The notes under the pieces: model-generated
Told to the model about the DNA's origin: nothing
Seen by the model: the letters and a program-made list of their open reading frames with translations, nothing else
Database searches by the model: none
Program-made: the position numbers and the translations under genes
In this document: positions 7,301-16,775 of the stretch, piece after piece
How the letters are laid out: every line of letters starts with the position of its first letter
How positions within the stretch are numbered: position 1 is the first letter of the stretch
NCBI RefSeq assembly: GCF_041360795.1
Contig: NZ_JBFUPW010000001.1
Span: forward strand, 186,001 to 250,000
Direction of reading: 5' to 3'
Source: Arthrobacter_E sp041360795
Lineage (GTDB): Bacteria; Actinomycetota; Actinomycetes; Actinomycetales; Micrococcaceae
Length of the DNA stretch: 64,000 nt

Positions 7301-9451
7301 CTACGCGAGTCCGGGCAGCAGAGCCACCACGAGGTCGATGAGTTTGATGCCGAGGAACGGCGCGATCAGGCCGCCGACGCCGAACACCAGCAGATTGCGC
7401 CGCAGCGCGTTCTGGGCGCTCACGGCGCGGTACTTCACGCCCTTGAGCGCGAGCGGCACCAGGGCGACGATCACCAGGGCGTTGAAGATGACGGCGGAGA
7501 GGATCGCGCTCTGCGGGGAATGCAGGCCCATGATGTTCAGCAGCCCGAGGCCCGGGTAGGCCACGGTGAACAGGGCCGGGATGATCGCGAAGTACTTCGC
7601 GACGTCGTTGGCCACGGAGAAGGTGGTGAGCGAGCCGCGCGTGATGAGCAGCTGCTTGCCGATCGCCACGATGTCCAGGAGCTTGGTGGGATCCGAGTCC
7701 AGGTCCACCATGTTCGCGGCCTCCTTGGCGGCCTGCGTCCCGGAGTTCATGGCGACCCCCACGTCCGCGGCGGCGAGCGCCGGGGCGTCGTTGGTGCCGT
7801 CGCCGGTCATGGCCACGAGCCGTCCGGCGGCCTGTTCCGCGTGGATCCGGGCGAGCTTGTCCTCCGGGGTGGCCTCGGCGAGGTAGTCGTCCACCCCGGC
7901 CTGCTCGGCGATCGCCGCAGCGGTCAGGGGATTGTCACCGGTGATCATGACGGTGCGGATGCCCATGGTGCGCAGCGTGGAGAACCGTTCGGCGATGCCG
8001 GGCTTCACCACATCGGCCAGTTCCACGGTGCCCAGCACCTCCACGCCGCCCCGGGCGTCCTGGCGTGCGACCACCAGCGGGGTGCTGCCCCGCCGGGAGA
8101 GTTCCTCCACGGTGGCGGAGACCGCGCCGGGAAGCGCGCTGCCGCCGTCTTCGGCCCAGTGCCCGACGGCGGCCGCCGCCCCCTTGCGCACCTTCACTCC
8201 GTGGTGGTCGAGGCCGCTCATCCGCGTCGCCGCGGTGAACTCCACGGCCTCGGCCGGGTCCGGGCCGCTGAACAGGTCCTCGAGGGTGGGCCGCCCCTGC
8301 GCGGGGGTGGCTCCGGTGCTCTCGGCCAGCTCCACGATGGACCGGCCTTCCGGCGTCTCGTCGGCGAGCGAGGAGAGCCGTGCGGCTTCGATCAGTTCCT
8401 CCCGAGCCACTCCCGGGGCGGGCACGAACTCCACGGCACGGCGGTTGCCGTAGGTGATGGTGCCGGTCTTGTCCATCATGAGGGTGGTGATGTCCCCGGC
8501 CGTCTCCACGGCGCGTCCGCTCGTGGCCAGCACGTTGTGCTGCACCAGGCGGTCCATGCCGGCGATGCCGATGGCCGGCACCAGGGCGCCGATGGTGGTC
8601 GGGATGAGGCAGACCAGGAGGGCCACGAGGACGATGGGGCTCGGAACCGCCCCGGCGAGCTGGGAGAACGGGACCAGGGTCACCGTCACCACCAGGAAGG
8701 TGATGGTCAGCGCCACGAGGAGGACGTGCAGCGCGATCTCGTTGGGGGTGCGCTTGCGTTCGGCGCCTTCCACGAGGGAGATCATGCGGTCCAGGAAGGT
8801 CGCTCCCGGCTCGGCGCTGATGCGGACCACGATGCGGTCGGAGAGCACCGTGGTGCCGCCCGTCACGGCGGAGCGGTCGCCGCCGGACTCACGGACCACG
8901 GGGGCGGACTCACCTGTGATGGCGGATTCGTCCACCATCGCCAGGCCCTCGACGATCTCGCCGTCGGAGGGGATGACGTCCCCGGCCTCGCACACCACCA
9001 GGTCACCCCGGTGGAGTTCGGAGGCCGCGACGGTCTCCTCGGTGGCCCCGTGGAGCTTGCGGGCCTTCAGACCTTCACGACTGGCGCGCAGGCTGTCGGC
9101 CTGGGCTTTGCCGCGGCCTTCTGCGAGGGCTTCCGAGTAGTTGCCGAAGAGGACGGTGAGGGCCAACCACACCGTCACGGCCAGGCTGAACCCGGCCTCC
9201 GGCGAGCCGGAGGCGAACTGTCCCACGCAGACCAGGAGGGAGACCGCCGTGCCCACCAGGACGGTGAACATGACCGGGGAGTGGGCCATGGCCCGGGGCG
9301 AGAACTTCTTCAGAGCGAGAGGCATCGCGCCCAGCAGGGTCTTGCGGTCCCAGCTGCTGCGGCGCTTGTAGCTGTGTCCGGAGAGCTCCTCCTCGCGGGG
9401 CACGGGAGAGGCTGCGGGCCGGGTGGTGGTGTCGTCGAGTGCGGTCTTCAT
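7301..9451 (-). CDS. kdpB: Potassium-transporting P-type ATPase subunit KdpB
   Basis: This 716-residue P-type ATPase is the ATP-hydrolysing subunit of the Kdp pump. It shows the actuator TGESAPVVRESGGD, the phosphorylation motif MMDKTGTIT, the nucleotide-domain signature KGAAAAVGHW, and the hinge motifs MITGDNPLTAAAIA and AMTGDGTNDAPALAAADVGVAM. Membrane helices lie at the usual places. I start at MKTALDDTT (9451), because the longer open frame upstream is the complement of kdpA coding sequence. The start overlaps the kdpA stop by four bases. No key residue is missing. Confidence 0.96.
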   Translation of the reverse strand: MKTALDDTTTRPAASPVPREEELSGHSYKRRSSWDRKTLLGAMPLALKKFSPRAMAHSPVMFTVLVGTAVSLLVCVGQFASGSPEAGFSLAVTVWLALTVLFGNYSEALAEGRGKAQADSLRASREGLKARKLHGATEETVAASELHRGDLVVCEAGDVIPSDGEIVEGLAMVDESAITGESAPVVRESGGDRSAVTGGTTVLSDRIVVRISAEPGATFLDRMISLVEGAERKRTPNEIALHVLLVALTITFLVVTVTLVPFSQLAGAVPSPIVLVALLVCLIPTTIGALVPAIGIAGMDRLVQHNVLATSGRAVETAGDITTLMMDKTGTITYGNRRAVEFVPAPGVAREELIEAARLSSLADETPEGRSIVELAESTGATPAQGRPTLEDLFSGPDPAEAVEFTAATRMSGLDHHGVKVRKGAAAAVGHWAEDGGSALPGAVSATVEELSRRGSTPLVVARQDARGGVEVLGTVELADVVKPGIAERFSTLRTMGIRTVMITGDNPLTAAAIAEQAGVDDYLAEATPEDKLARIHAEQAAGRLVAMTGDGTNDAPALAAADVGVAMNSGTQAAKEAANMVDLDSDPTKLLDIVAIGKQLLITRGSLTTFSVANDVAKYFAIIPALFTVAYPGLGLLNIMGLHSPQSAILSAVIFNALVIVALVPLALKGVKYRAVSAQNALRRNLLVFGVGGLIAPFLGIKLIDLVVALLPGLA

Positions 9452-11088
9452 GACAGGGTGCCTTCTGCGAGCGGGCCCAGCGCGAGCGCTGGGAGGTAGT
9501 TGAGGGCGGTCAGCAGGACCGCGACGGTGCTGAGCATGACGGCGAACAGGCCGCCATGGGTGGGAAGCGTGCCGGCCGACGCCGGAACGCGGGGCTGGGT
9601 GACGAAGGCGCCTGCGAGGGCGAGGACCAGGACGATGCCCACGAAGCGGCCGAGCCACATGGCGATGCCGAGCATGGTGGACAGCGCGGGACCCGAGCTC
9701 GTGATGCCGCCGAACGCCGAGCCGTTGTTGTTGGCGCCGGAGGTGAAGGCGTACAGGACCTCGCTGAACTGGTGCGGTCCCTGGGCCGGGGCCTGGGAGA
9801 GGATCCCCGGGACGAGCACGGCGATGCCGGACAGGACCAGGACCAGGACGGGCACCACCAGGAGGTACAGCGCGGCGAGCGTCATGTGCCGGGCCTGGAC
9901 CTTCTTGCCCAGGTACTCGGGTGTGCGTCCGACCATCAGCCCGGCCAGGAACACCGTGACCACTGCGATCACCAGCATGCCGTACAGGCCGGACCCCACC
10001 CCGCCCGGAGCCACTTCACCCAGCATCATGTTGACCATGGCCAGGCCACCGGCCAGGGGTGGCAGGGAGTCGTGCGCCGCGTTCACGGCGCCCGTGGACG
10101 TCAGCGTGGTGGCGGAAGCGAACACACCGCTCGCAGCCGGGCCGAAGCGCTGTTCCAGACCCTCGCCGGCACCCGGGAAAGCCGCCAGCGCCCAGGCCAT
10201 CGCCGTCGTCGTGAGTGCCCAGAGGCCGCCCATCACACCCAGCACCGTGAAGCCCTGACGGGCGTCGCCAGCCATGCGCCCGAAGACGTATGGCAGCGCC
10301 GAGGGGATCAGGAGGATGAGGAACACCTCGAAGAGGGAGGTGAAGGAGTTCGGGTTCTCGAACGGATGTGCCGAGTTGGCATTGAAGTAACCGCCGCCGT
10401 TGGTGCCGAGGAGCTTGATGGCCTCCTGGCTCGCGACGGGGCCACCAGGGAGGGTCTGAGACGCTCCGGTGAAGGGGTTCGTGACGGAGCCGCTCCAGAA
10501 GTTCTGGACCACGCCGGCCACCACGAGCACGACGGCGCCCACCACGGCCAGGGGAAGCAGAACCCGGAGTGTGATCCGGACCAGGTCGGCCCAGAAGTTG
10601 CCCAGGTGGCTGGTGCCGAAGCGGGTGAGGCCGCGCATGAGGGCCACGGCCACACAGATGCCCACCGCCGCGGAGAGGAAGTTCTGCACGGCCAGCAGAG
10701 CCATCTGTGCTCCGAAGCCGAGCGTCGTCTCGGGGACGTACACCTGCCAGTTCGTGTTGGTGACGAAGGAGATGGCGGTGTTCATCGACGTCCACGGATC
10801 CACCGCGCCCGGTCCGCCGGGGGTGTAGAGCCCCTGGAGCCGTAACAGCAGGTAGATGACCAGGACGGAGACGATCGAGAACGCGAGCACGCTGCGGGTG
10901 TACCCGAGCCAGCCCTGTTCGCGGGTCGAGGACACCCCGGACAGGCGGAAGAGGACCCGCTCCACCCGGGAGTCCTTGCGGCCCTCCAGCGCGGCATGCA
11001 GGTAGAGACCCAGGGGCTTGTGAAGGACCCCCAGGAGAAGCAGCAGGACGGCGATCTGCGTGAGGAAGGAGAGCCAGGAGTACTGCAT
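9448..11088 (-). CDS. kdpA: Potassium-transporting ATPase subunit KdpA
   Basis: This 546-residue channel-like subunit binds and translocates K+. It carries the four selectivity-filter segments of the family, including FVTNTNWQVYVPE, GTNGGGYFNANSAHPFENPN, FASATTLTSTGAVN and the C-terminal TSGANNNGSAFGG. It has about ten membrane helices. The start at 11088 (MQYSWLSFLTQIAVLLLLL) fits known KdpA N-termini. The ATG shares one base with the kdpF stop (TGATG), so the subunits are translationally coupled. The longer open frame upstream runs through kdpF in another frame and is not used. Confidence 0.96.
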   Translation of the reverse strand: MQYSWLSFLTQIAVLLLLLGVLHKPLGLYLHAALEGRKDSRVERVLFRLSGVSSTREQGWLGYTRSVLAFSIVSVLVIYLLLRLQGLYTPGGPGAVDPWTSMNTAISFVTNTNWQVYVPETTLGFGAQMALLAVQNFLSAAVGICVAVALMRGLTRFGTSHLGNFWADLVRITLRVLLPLAVVGAVVLVVAGVVQNFWSGSVTNPFTGASQTLPGGPVASQEAIKLLGTNGGGYFNANSAHPFENPNSFTSLFEVFLILLIPSALPYVFGRMAGDARQGFTVLGVMGGLWALTTTAMAWALAAFPGAGEGLEQRFGPAASGVFASATTLTSTGAVNAAHDSLPPLAGGLAMVNMMLGEVAPGGVGSGLYGMLVIAVVTVFLAGLMVGRTPEYLGKKVQARHMTLAALYLLVVPVLVLVLSGIAVLVPGILSQAPAQGPHQFSEVLYAFTSGANNNGSAFGGITSSGPALSTMLGIAMWLGRFVGIVLVLALAGAFVTQPRVPASAGTLPTHGGLFAVMLSTVAVLLTALNYLPALALGPLAEGTLS

Positions 11089-11201
11089 CACTGCCCCTTG
11101 TCGGAAGACTTGCCGGAAGAGATGAGGGAGACCACCAGGTAGACCAGCAGCGCAGCCGCCACCAGCCCCAGGAGGGCCCAGACCAGGACGTCGACGGTCA
11201 T
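11088..11201 (-). CDS. kdpF: KdpF, small membrane subunit of the Kdp pump
   Basis: This 37-residue peptide is a single membrane helix: MTVDVLVWALLGLV, then about sixteen hydrophobic residues containing YLVVSLIS, then a charged tail (SGKSSDKGQ). The YLVV segment and the position directly before kdpA identify it as KdpF, which stabilises the KdpABC complex in the membrane. It is slightly longer than the enterobacterial 29-residue protein. Its stop overlaps the kdpA start (TGATG) and its own ATG overlaps the stop of the upstream micro-ORF (ATGA). Automatic annotation can easily miss a gene this small. Confidence 0.85.
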   Translation of the reverse strand: MTVDVLVWALLGLVAAALLVYLVVSLISSGKSSDKGQ

Positions 11202-11293
11202 TTCCGTCCCACCACCTTGTCGATCGCACTGGCCAGCCAGACCATGGCGCCGGACAGGAGCACGAAGACCCCCACCGCGATCACGTCGTCCAT
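11198..11293 (-). CDS. 31-residue single-helix membrane peptide at the head of the kdp operon
   Basis: This micro-ORF reads MDDVIAVGVFVLLSGAMVWL followed by ASAIDKVVGRK. It is an acidic N-terminus, one hydrophobic helix (residues 4-22) and a basic end, so it should insert with its C-terminus in the cytoplasm. AAAGGA lies seven bases before the ATG, a strong ribosome-binding site and the first in the operon. Its stop overlaps the kdpF ATG by four bases (ATGA), so kdpF translation probably depends on it. It is not KdpF itself, which follows. It could be a second accessory subunit or a leader that sets the translation level. I know of no assigned function. Confidence 0.65.
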   Translation of the reverse strand: MDDVIAVGVFVLLSGAMVWLASAIDKVVGRK

Positions 11294-11416
11294 CTCACGT
11301 TCCTTTCGCCGCCCGGTGCGGGCGGACCATTCGCACTGGGCGCGGTTCACGCCGCACCCCGGACCGCGCCGCGGCCCACACCTTCAGTGAAGTCCTGTGA
11401 GGGGCCGTTGACGCCG

Positions 11417-11469
11417 CCTTTTACGCTTCCTTGATGCGTGAGGACGGAACCTTTGCACTTCCTTTACGC
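11417..11469. promoter_or_regulatory. Four phased CCTTt-type repeats upstream of the kdp operon, possible KdpE sites
   Basis: Four related direct repeats read on the plus strand: CCTTTTACGC at 11417, CCTTGATGC at 11429, CCTTTGCAC at 11450 and CCTTTACGC at 11461. Their starts are 12, 21 and 11 bases apart, close to whole helical turns. OmpR-family regulators usually bind such tandem repeats. The array lies between divergent kdp and menD, about 125 bases before the first kdp start. Function is inferred from position and phasing. Confidence 0.4.
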
Positions 11470-11545
11470 GGGCTTTCCGTGGAGTGCCGGTGAGCGGTGA
11501 CGGCACGGAGTGAGCGCGCCAGAGGCCGCTCACTACACTGGTCTG

Positions 11546-13204
11546 GTGACTGAGCTCTCCGCCCTCGCCTCCGCCCGGATCGTCGTCGCTGAACTGCTCG
11601 ACGGCGGTGTGCGGCACGTGGCCGTCTCGCCGGGCTCGCGGTCGGCGCCTCTCGCGTACGCGCTCGCGGAAGCGGAGGCCGAGGGACGCATCACCCTGCA
11701 CGTGCGGATCGACGAGCGCGCGGCGGCCTTCACCGCGCTGGGCGTGATCCTGGGCAGCGGGGCCCCGGCCGCCGTCGTCGTGACCTCAGGGACGGCCGTG
11801 GGCAACCTTCTGCCTGCGGTCATGGAGGCCGACCACGTCGCGGCGCCGCTCGTGGTGCTCTCCGCGGACCGGCCCCTGGAACTGCGCGGCACCGGTGCCA
11901 GCCAGACCACGGAGCAGATGGACCTGTTCGGGGAGCACGCGCGGTTCGCCGTGGACGTGCCTGCCGGGGACGACCCGCAGCGTGGAGTCCGGACCGCACT
12001 GAGCGCCGCGACCGGCGCCTTCGAGGAGCTGCCGCCCGGCCCGGTCCAGGTGAATCTCGCCTTCCGTGACCCGCTCCTGCCCGGAGCGGACGCGGAGTTC
12101 CCGGCTGTCTCCGAGCGCAGGCCGTTCCACTTCGCCCCGGACCCTGCGCCGATCCACTACGACGCCCCGGACGGCCTCGCCGAACACCGCACCCTGGTGC
12201 TTGCCGGGCACGACGCCGGGCCGATCGCGGAGGCGTTCGCCCGCGCCCACGGGCTGCCGCTGGCCGCCGAGCCGAGTTCGAACGCCCGTTTCGGTCCGAA
12301 TGCCGTGGGGCCGTACCGGCTCCTGCTGGACCGCTTCGGTCCGGAGTCCGCGGAGCCGCTGGAACGGGTGGTGGTGTTCGGACGACCGACGCTGTCCCGT
12401 CCCGTCACCGCGCTTCTTGCACGTCAGGACATCCCGCTGGCGCTCTACGAACCCGTCCCCGTGGCCTGGTACCAGCCCGGACGCCGCCTCGAGCGGCCGG
12501 TCGCGACGCTGCGGGAGCTTTCCGAGTTCGCCGGGCGCGCACCGGAGGGCTGGCTCGACACCTGGCTGCTGGCGGGGGAGAAGGCCCAGCACGGCATCGA
12601 ACGGGTGCTCGCCCAGGAGCCCGGCCTGACGGGACCGTCGGTCGCCGCCGCGGTGTGGGCAGCCACCCGGGGGCAGCTCGTGCTCGGTTCGTCCAACGGC
12701 ATCCGCGACGCCGACCTGGCCGCCGCTCCCACGCGGGAACCCCTGGCGACCGTCCATGCCAACCGCGGCCTCGCAGGGATCGACGGCATGACCTCGACCG
12801 CGGTCGGCGTGGCCCTGGGGTCGGGCCGTGAGACCACGCTGCTGTGCGGCGACGTGACCTTCCTGCACGACGCCGGCGGACTCTTCCTCGGCGCAGGGGA
12901 AGCCGAGCCGGATCTGCGCGTGGTGGTCCTCAACGACCAGGGCGGCGCGATCTTCAGCACCCTCGAACACGGCGGGCTGCGCGGGGGCTACGAGTCCGCC
13001 GTCGAGCGCCTTTTCGGCACGCCACACACCGTCCGCCTCGACGCGCTCGCCGCCGCTTACGGCGTGCCGCACCGCGTCGTGACGACGACGGCGGAGCTCG
13101 ACGCGGCCTTGGCGGAACCGGTGCGGGGCCGCAGTGTGCTGGAGGTCCGGTGCTCACGCGACGGCCTCCGGGACCTCCACGCCCGCATCCGCGAAGCACT
13201 CTGA
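11546..13204 (+). CDS. menD: MenD, SEPHCHC synthase
   Basis: This 552-residue thiamine-diphosphate enzyme joins isochorismate and 2-oxoglutarate to SEPHCHC in menaquinone synthesis. It shows the MenD signature VAVSPGSRSAPLA, the cofactor-activating region around IDERAAAFTALG, GTAVGNLLPAVMEA, and the C-terminal diphosphate motif GDVTFLHDAGG with ending LNDQGGAIFS. I start at the GTG at 11546: TACACT (11534-11539) ends six bases before it, a leaderless arrangement, and the next residues TELSALASARIVVAEL form the expected first helix. The GTG at 11510 lies upstream of that -10. It is divergent from the kdp operon. Confidence 0.93.
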   Translation: MTELSALASARIVVAELLDGGVRHVAVSPGSRSAPLAYALAEAEAEGRITLHVRIDERAAAFTALGVILGSGAPAAVVVTSGTAVGNLLPAVMEADHVAAPLVVLSADRPLELRGTGASQTTEQMDLFGEHARFAVDVPAGDDPQRGVRTALSAATGAFEELPPGPVQVNLAFRDPLLPGADAEFPAVSERRPFHFAPDPAPIHYDAPDGLAEHRTLVLAGHDAGPIAEAFARAHGLPLAAEPSSNARFGPNAVGPYRLLLDRFGPESAEPLERVVVFGRPTLSRPVTALLARQDIPLALYEPVPVAWYQPGRRLERPVATLRELSEFAGRAPEGWLDTWLLAGEKAQHGIERVLAQEPGLTGPSVAAAVWAATRGQLVLGSSNGIRDADLAAAPTREPLATVHANRGLAGIDGMTSTAVGVALGSGRETTLLCGDVTFLHDAGGLFLGAGEAEPDLRVVVLNDQGGAIFSTLEHGGLRGGYESAVERLFGTPHTVRLDALAAAYGVPHRVVTTTAELDAALAEPVRGRSVLEVRCSRDGLRDLHARIREAL

Positions 13205-13217
13205 CTCCTGCTCTTCC

Positions 13218-13279
13218 CATCGACTGCTCCATAGATGTCGTTTTGACCGCCCAAACCGACATTTACGGAGCAGTCGATG
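13218..13279. repeat. Palindromic element family A, copy A1
   Basis: This 62-bp inverted repeat follows menD. The arms start CATCGACTGCTCC and pair over about 26 bases with three mismatches around a 9-10 base spacer. The arm sequence recurs in copies A2-A5. It could act as a terminator for menD but has no run of T after the stem. Confidence 0.85.
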
Positions 13280-13329
13280 AGGTGGGATCGGGGGTTCCGG
13301 GAGCCGGAGGGGCAGCGTAGCCTGAGGGC

Positions 13330-13968
13330 ATGTCGGGGGGAACAAGGGGACGGAGCGTCTCGGGGTTCGGGCGACTCATACTGTCGGCAGCCCTGCTCGC
13401 CGTCGGCACGCTGACGGGATGCACTCCGGTGAACCCGCCGGATGGTGCGTCGACCGTGGGGACCGCGCCGCCGTCGTCGTCGTCTGACAGCGCGACGCCG
13501 GTCACCACCAGCGCCGCCCCGCCCGCCGGTCACTACGACGCCGGCTGCCGGCAGGGCCAGAAGGACGCCAAGGACTTCGACCCGACGCGACAGGTCATCT
13601 CCCTCGACCCGCTCTTCATCCGGGACAACTTCTCCGGTTCCGCGACACCGCAGTTCGACGGAGCAGTGCAGTGGATGAAGGACCCGTTCTTCGTACGCGC
13701 CGGCCGCACCGTGACGGTGACCGTGGCGCCGGACCAGCAACGGACGGTCGGCCTCGTCGCGGAGTACGGCGCCCGCGAGGGCAACACCTCGATCACCTTC
13801 ACCGCGTGCCCAGCTTCCGCGACGCCGTACACCTGGTGGCCGGGCGGCTTCCTCGTCCACGGGCGCGACGCCGTGTGCCTCCGTCTCACGGTCGCCGTCG
13901 CCGGGGCGGAGGGCGTGCGCAAGCCGGTCATCCCGGCGGGTGACATCGCCTGCCCGCCGTCCTGGTGA
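13330..13968 (+). CDS. Hypothetical secreted lipoprotein
   Basis: This 212-residue protein has a lipoprotein signal peptide: basic start, hydrophobic stretch (LILSAALLAVGTL) and lipobox LTGC, with the modified Cys about residue 31. A Ser/Thr/Pro-rich linker follows, then a globular domain that starts near YDAGCRQGQKDAKDF and contains three more Cys residues that could form disulfides. I do not recognise the domain. It should sit on the outer face of the membrane. TAGCCT at 13318-13323 ends six bases before the ATG, so it is probably leaderless. It lies alone between palindromic elements A1 and A2. Confidence 0.75.
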   Translation: MSGGTRGRSVSGFGRLILSAALLAVGTLTGCTPVNPPDGASTVGTAPPSSSSDSATPVTTSAAPPAGHYDAGCRQGQKDAKDFDPTRQVISLDPLFIRDNFSGSATPQFDGAVQWMKDPFFVRAGRTVTVTVAPDQQRTVGLVAEYGAREGNTSITFTACPASATPYTWWPGGFLVHGRDAVCLRLTVAVAGAEGVRKPVIPAGDIACPPSW

Positions 13969-13981
13969 CTCCTTAAACGCC

Positions 13982-14053
13982 GATCGACTGCTCCATACGA
14001 TGCCGGAATCCCCGGAAAACCGGGGAAAACGACGTCGTATGGAGCAGTCGATC
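13982..14053. repeat. Palindromic element family A, copy A2
   Basis: This 72-bp inverted repeat has outer arms GATCGACTGCTCCATACGA and its complement, plus an inner CCCCGG-AAAA-CCGGGG hairpin in place of the short spacer of the other copies. It lies between the convergent lipoprotein and glnQ-like genes, 16 bases from the glnQ stop, and could terminate both. Confidence 0.85.
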
Positions 14054-14069
14054 AGAGGCGAGGGACGCG

Positions 14070-14843
<774 letters not shown>

Positions 14844-14854
14844 TGTCTCGAGCC

Positions 14855-15784
14855 TCACTGTCCGGACATTCGCGGGGCACCCTCGGCCAGCATCTGGGCC
14901 TTGAGCGCGTCCGGATTGATCACCTGGGGCGCGCCTCCGTCGACGCCTCGGCCGTAGTACTTCTCGAGGTAGTGCTGACCCACCATGAGGATGCTGGTGA
15001 TGAGCAGGTACCAGATCGCCGCGACGATGAGCAGCGGAACCGGGAGGTAGAGACGGTTTGCCAGGGCGTTCGTGACGAACGTCAGGTCGAGGGTGAACGG
15101 CACGGCGAGGACGAGGGAGGTGGTCTTCAGCATGCCGATGGTCTCGTTGCCGGTCGGGGGCACGATGATCCGCATGGCCTGGGGCAGGACGATGCGCCAC
15201 ATGATCTTGCCGTTGGACATGCCCAGGGCCTGCGCGGCTTCCATCTGACCCTTGTCCACGGACTTGAGGCCGGCACGGAAGATCTCGGCCAGGTAGGCCG
15301 ACTCGTTGAGGCCCAGGCCCAGGATGGCGGCCACGGTCGCGGTGATCACGGTGGACGTGTCGACGCTGAACCACTGGGGACCATAGGGGATTCCCGCGCT
15401 GATCTTCGGGTAAAGCACCGCGATAAGGCCCCAGAAGATCAACTGGGTGTACACCGGGGTGCCCCGGAAGAACCACACCCAGAACCAGGCCGACCAGCGG
15501 AGGACAGGGTTGTCGGACTGGCGCATGACGGCGAGCAGGATGGCGAGGATGATCGCAATCGCCATGGAAGCCACGGTCAGCAGCAGGGTCCAGCCCACAC
15601 CCTGCACGACTTTGACGTCGAGGATGTACTTGCCCACCACATCCCAGTGGAATTCCTTGTTGGTGAAGACATTCACCAGGATGGCGACGACCACTCCGAT
15701 GATGATGACCGCACTGACGATGCGACCCGGGTGCCGCACCGGCACTGAGTGATTCAGCACCGGTGCGTCGTCTTTGTGACTCAT
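14855..15784 (-). CDS. Polar amino-acid ABC transporter permease, HisM/GlnP type
   Basis: This 309-residue inner-membrane subunit has five to six helices and the family coupling loop ESAYLAEIFRAGLKSVDKGQMEAAQALGMS, the EAA motif that contacts the ATPase. Before it comes the FFRGTPVYTQL region shared by HisM, GlnP and ArtQ proteins. An extra helix near the N-terminus (VSAVIIIGVVVAILVNVFT) precedes the transport domain, common in actinobacterial members. It starts 31 bases after the binding-protein gene, in one operon with the ATPase gene. It probably forms a homodimer, as only one permease gene is present. Confidence 0.93.
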   Translation of the reverse strand: MSHKDDAPVLNHSVPVRHPGRIVSAVIIIGVVVAILVNVFTNKEFHWDVVGKYILDVKVVQGVGWTLLLTVASMAIAIILAILLAVMRQSDNPVLRWSAWFWVWFFRGTPVYTQLIFWGLIAVLYPKISAGIPYGPQWFSVDTSTVITATVAAILGLGLNESAYLAEIFRAGLKSVDKGQMEAAQALGMSNGKIMWRIVLPQAMRIIVPPTGNETIGMLKTTSLVLAVPFTLDLTFVTNALANRLYLPVPLLIVAAIWYLLITSILMVGQHYLEKYYGRGVDGGAPQVINPDALKAQMLAEGAPRMSGQ

Positions 15785-15815
15785 GATCTACCTGAGCTTC
15801 TGGGGAGAGAGCGGA

Positions 15816-16775
15816 TCAGGACGCGGCCGGAGCCGGGTTCAGCTCGGACTTGGTGATCGCACCTTCGGAGTTGCCCCAGGCGTCGAGGATCTTCTTGTAG
15901 GAGCCGTCCGCGATGAGGCTGTTCAGGGTGTCCTGGACCAGGGTCGCCAGAGCGGTGTCGGCCTTGGCCACGGTCACGCCCTGGGGAGCGGCGTCGTAGA
16001 TGTCGCCGATCTTCTCGAGCTGGCCGTTGGTCTGGGTCAGCGCGTAGCCGATGATGGGGGAGTCGGCGGCCATCGCGTCGATGGAGCCGTTCACCAGGCG
16101 GGTGGTGACGTCGGTCTGGTTCTTCAGGGTCACGATGTCGATCGGCTTCTTGCCGGCGTCGACGCACTTCTTGTTGCGGTCCTTCAGATCCGGGTCCTCC
16201 TGGACGGTGCCGGTCTGGACGCCGATGGACTTGCCGCAGACGTCATCCAGGCTGAAGCCCTTGGGGTTGCCCTTCTTGACGGCCCACGTGGTGCCGGCCT
16301 TGAAGTAGCTGACCATGTTGACGGCCTGGAGGCGCTCCTTGTTGATGGTGAAGGAGGAGATGCCCAGGTCGTACTTGGGGCCGAGCGCGGGGAGGATGCC
16401 GGTGAACTCGGCGGTCTGAACCTGGACCTTGAGGCCGAGCTTCGCGCCGATCGCCTTGGCGATGTCGACGTCGTAGCCGATCGGGGTCTGGCCGTCCGCG
16501 TCGAGGAATTCCGCCGGGGCGTAGCTGGTGTCGGAGCCGACGGTCAGCGTGCCCTTGGACTTGATGGCGGCCGGGACCTTGGCGGCGAGGGCGTCGTCCT
16601 TCTGGACGGTGCTGGGATCGAACGTCGCAGCGCTGGAGGAGCCGGAGGACGGCTTGGAACCGTTGTCTGCCGTCTCGGAGGCATTGGTGCAGGCGGAGAG
16701 TGCCAGCGCGCCGATGGCCAGTACGGCTGCCGTCTTGACCTTGGTGCTACCGAAGAGGGAGCGGTTGAACATCAT
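15816..16775 (-). CDS. Amino-acid ABC transporter substrate-binding lipoprotein, family 3
   Basis: This 319-residue binding protein has a lipoprotein signal (VLAIGALALSAC, lipobox LSAC), a Ser-rich linker and the family-3 core: LTVGSDTSYAPAEFLDADGQTPIGYDVDIAKAIG, LGISSFTINKERLQAVNMVSYF and the second-lobe VCGKSIGVQTGTVQ. It delivers a polar amino acid, such as Glu, Gln, Arg or Cys, to the downstream permease. I start at the ATG at 16775 because AAAGGG lies eight bases upstream; a longer frame from 16832 would put a charged segment before the signal peptide. It is the first gene of the operon. Confidence 0.92.
   Translation of the reverse strand: MMFNRSLFGSTKVKTAAVLAIGALALSACTNASETADNGSKPSSGSSSAATFDPSTVQKDDALAAKVPAAIKSKGTLTVGSDTSYAPAEFLDADGQTPIGYDVDIAKAIGAKLGLKVQVQTAEFTGILPALGPKYDLGISSFTINKERLQAVNMVSYFKAGTTWAVKKGNPKGFSLDDVCGKSIGVQTGTVQEDPDLKDRNKKCVDAGKKPIDIVTLKNQTDVTTRLVNGSIDAMAADSPIIGYALTQTNGQLEKIGDIYDAAPQGVTVAKADTALATLVQDTLNSLIADGSYKKILDAWGNSEGAITKSELNPAPAAS

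Noticed and set aside
6686..9499. Very long open frame on the plus strand, antisense to kdpC and kdpB
   Set aside because: The product is low-complexity Arg/Gly/His-rich and has no domain. It is the usual antisense shadow of a GC-rich gene. The same holds for 4558-6648 (antisense to kdpD), 30816-33092 (antisense to GH31) and 58544-61009 (antisense to katG).
11510..11545. Upstream GTG at 11510 as the menD start
   Set aside because: It lies before the -10 hexamer TACACT (11534-11539), so it would not be on the transcript. The added residues do not match MenD N-termini.
13218..14053. Family A repeats as plain rho-independent terminators
   Set aside because: They have no T run, the arm sequence is conserved between copies at unrelated genes, and A5 lies between two genes in the same direction directly before a ribosome-binding site. 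A secondary terminator role is not excluded.
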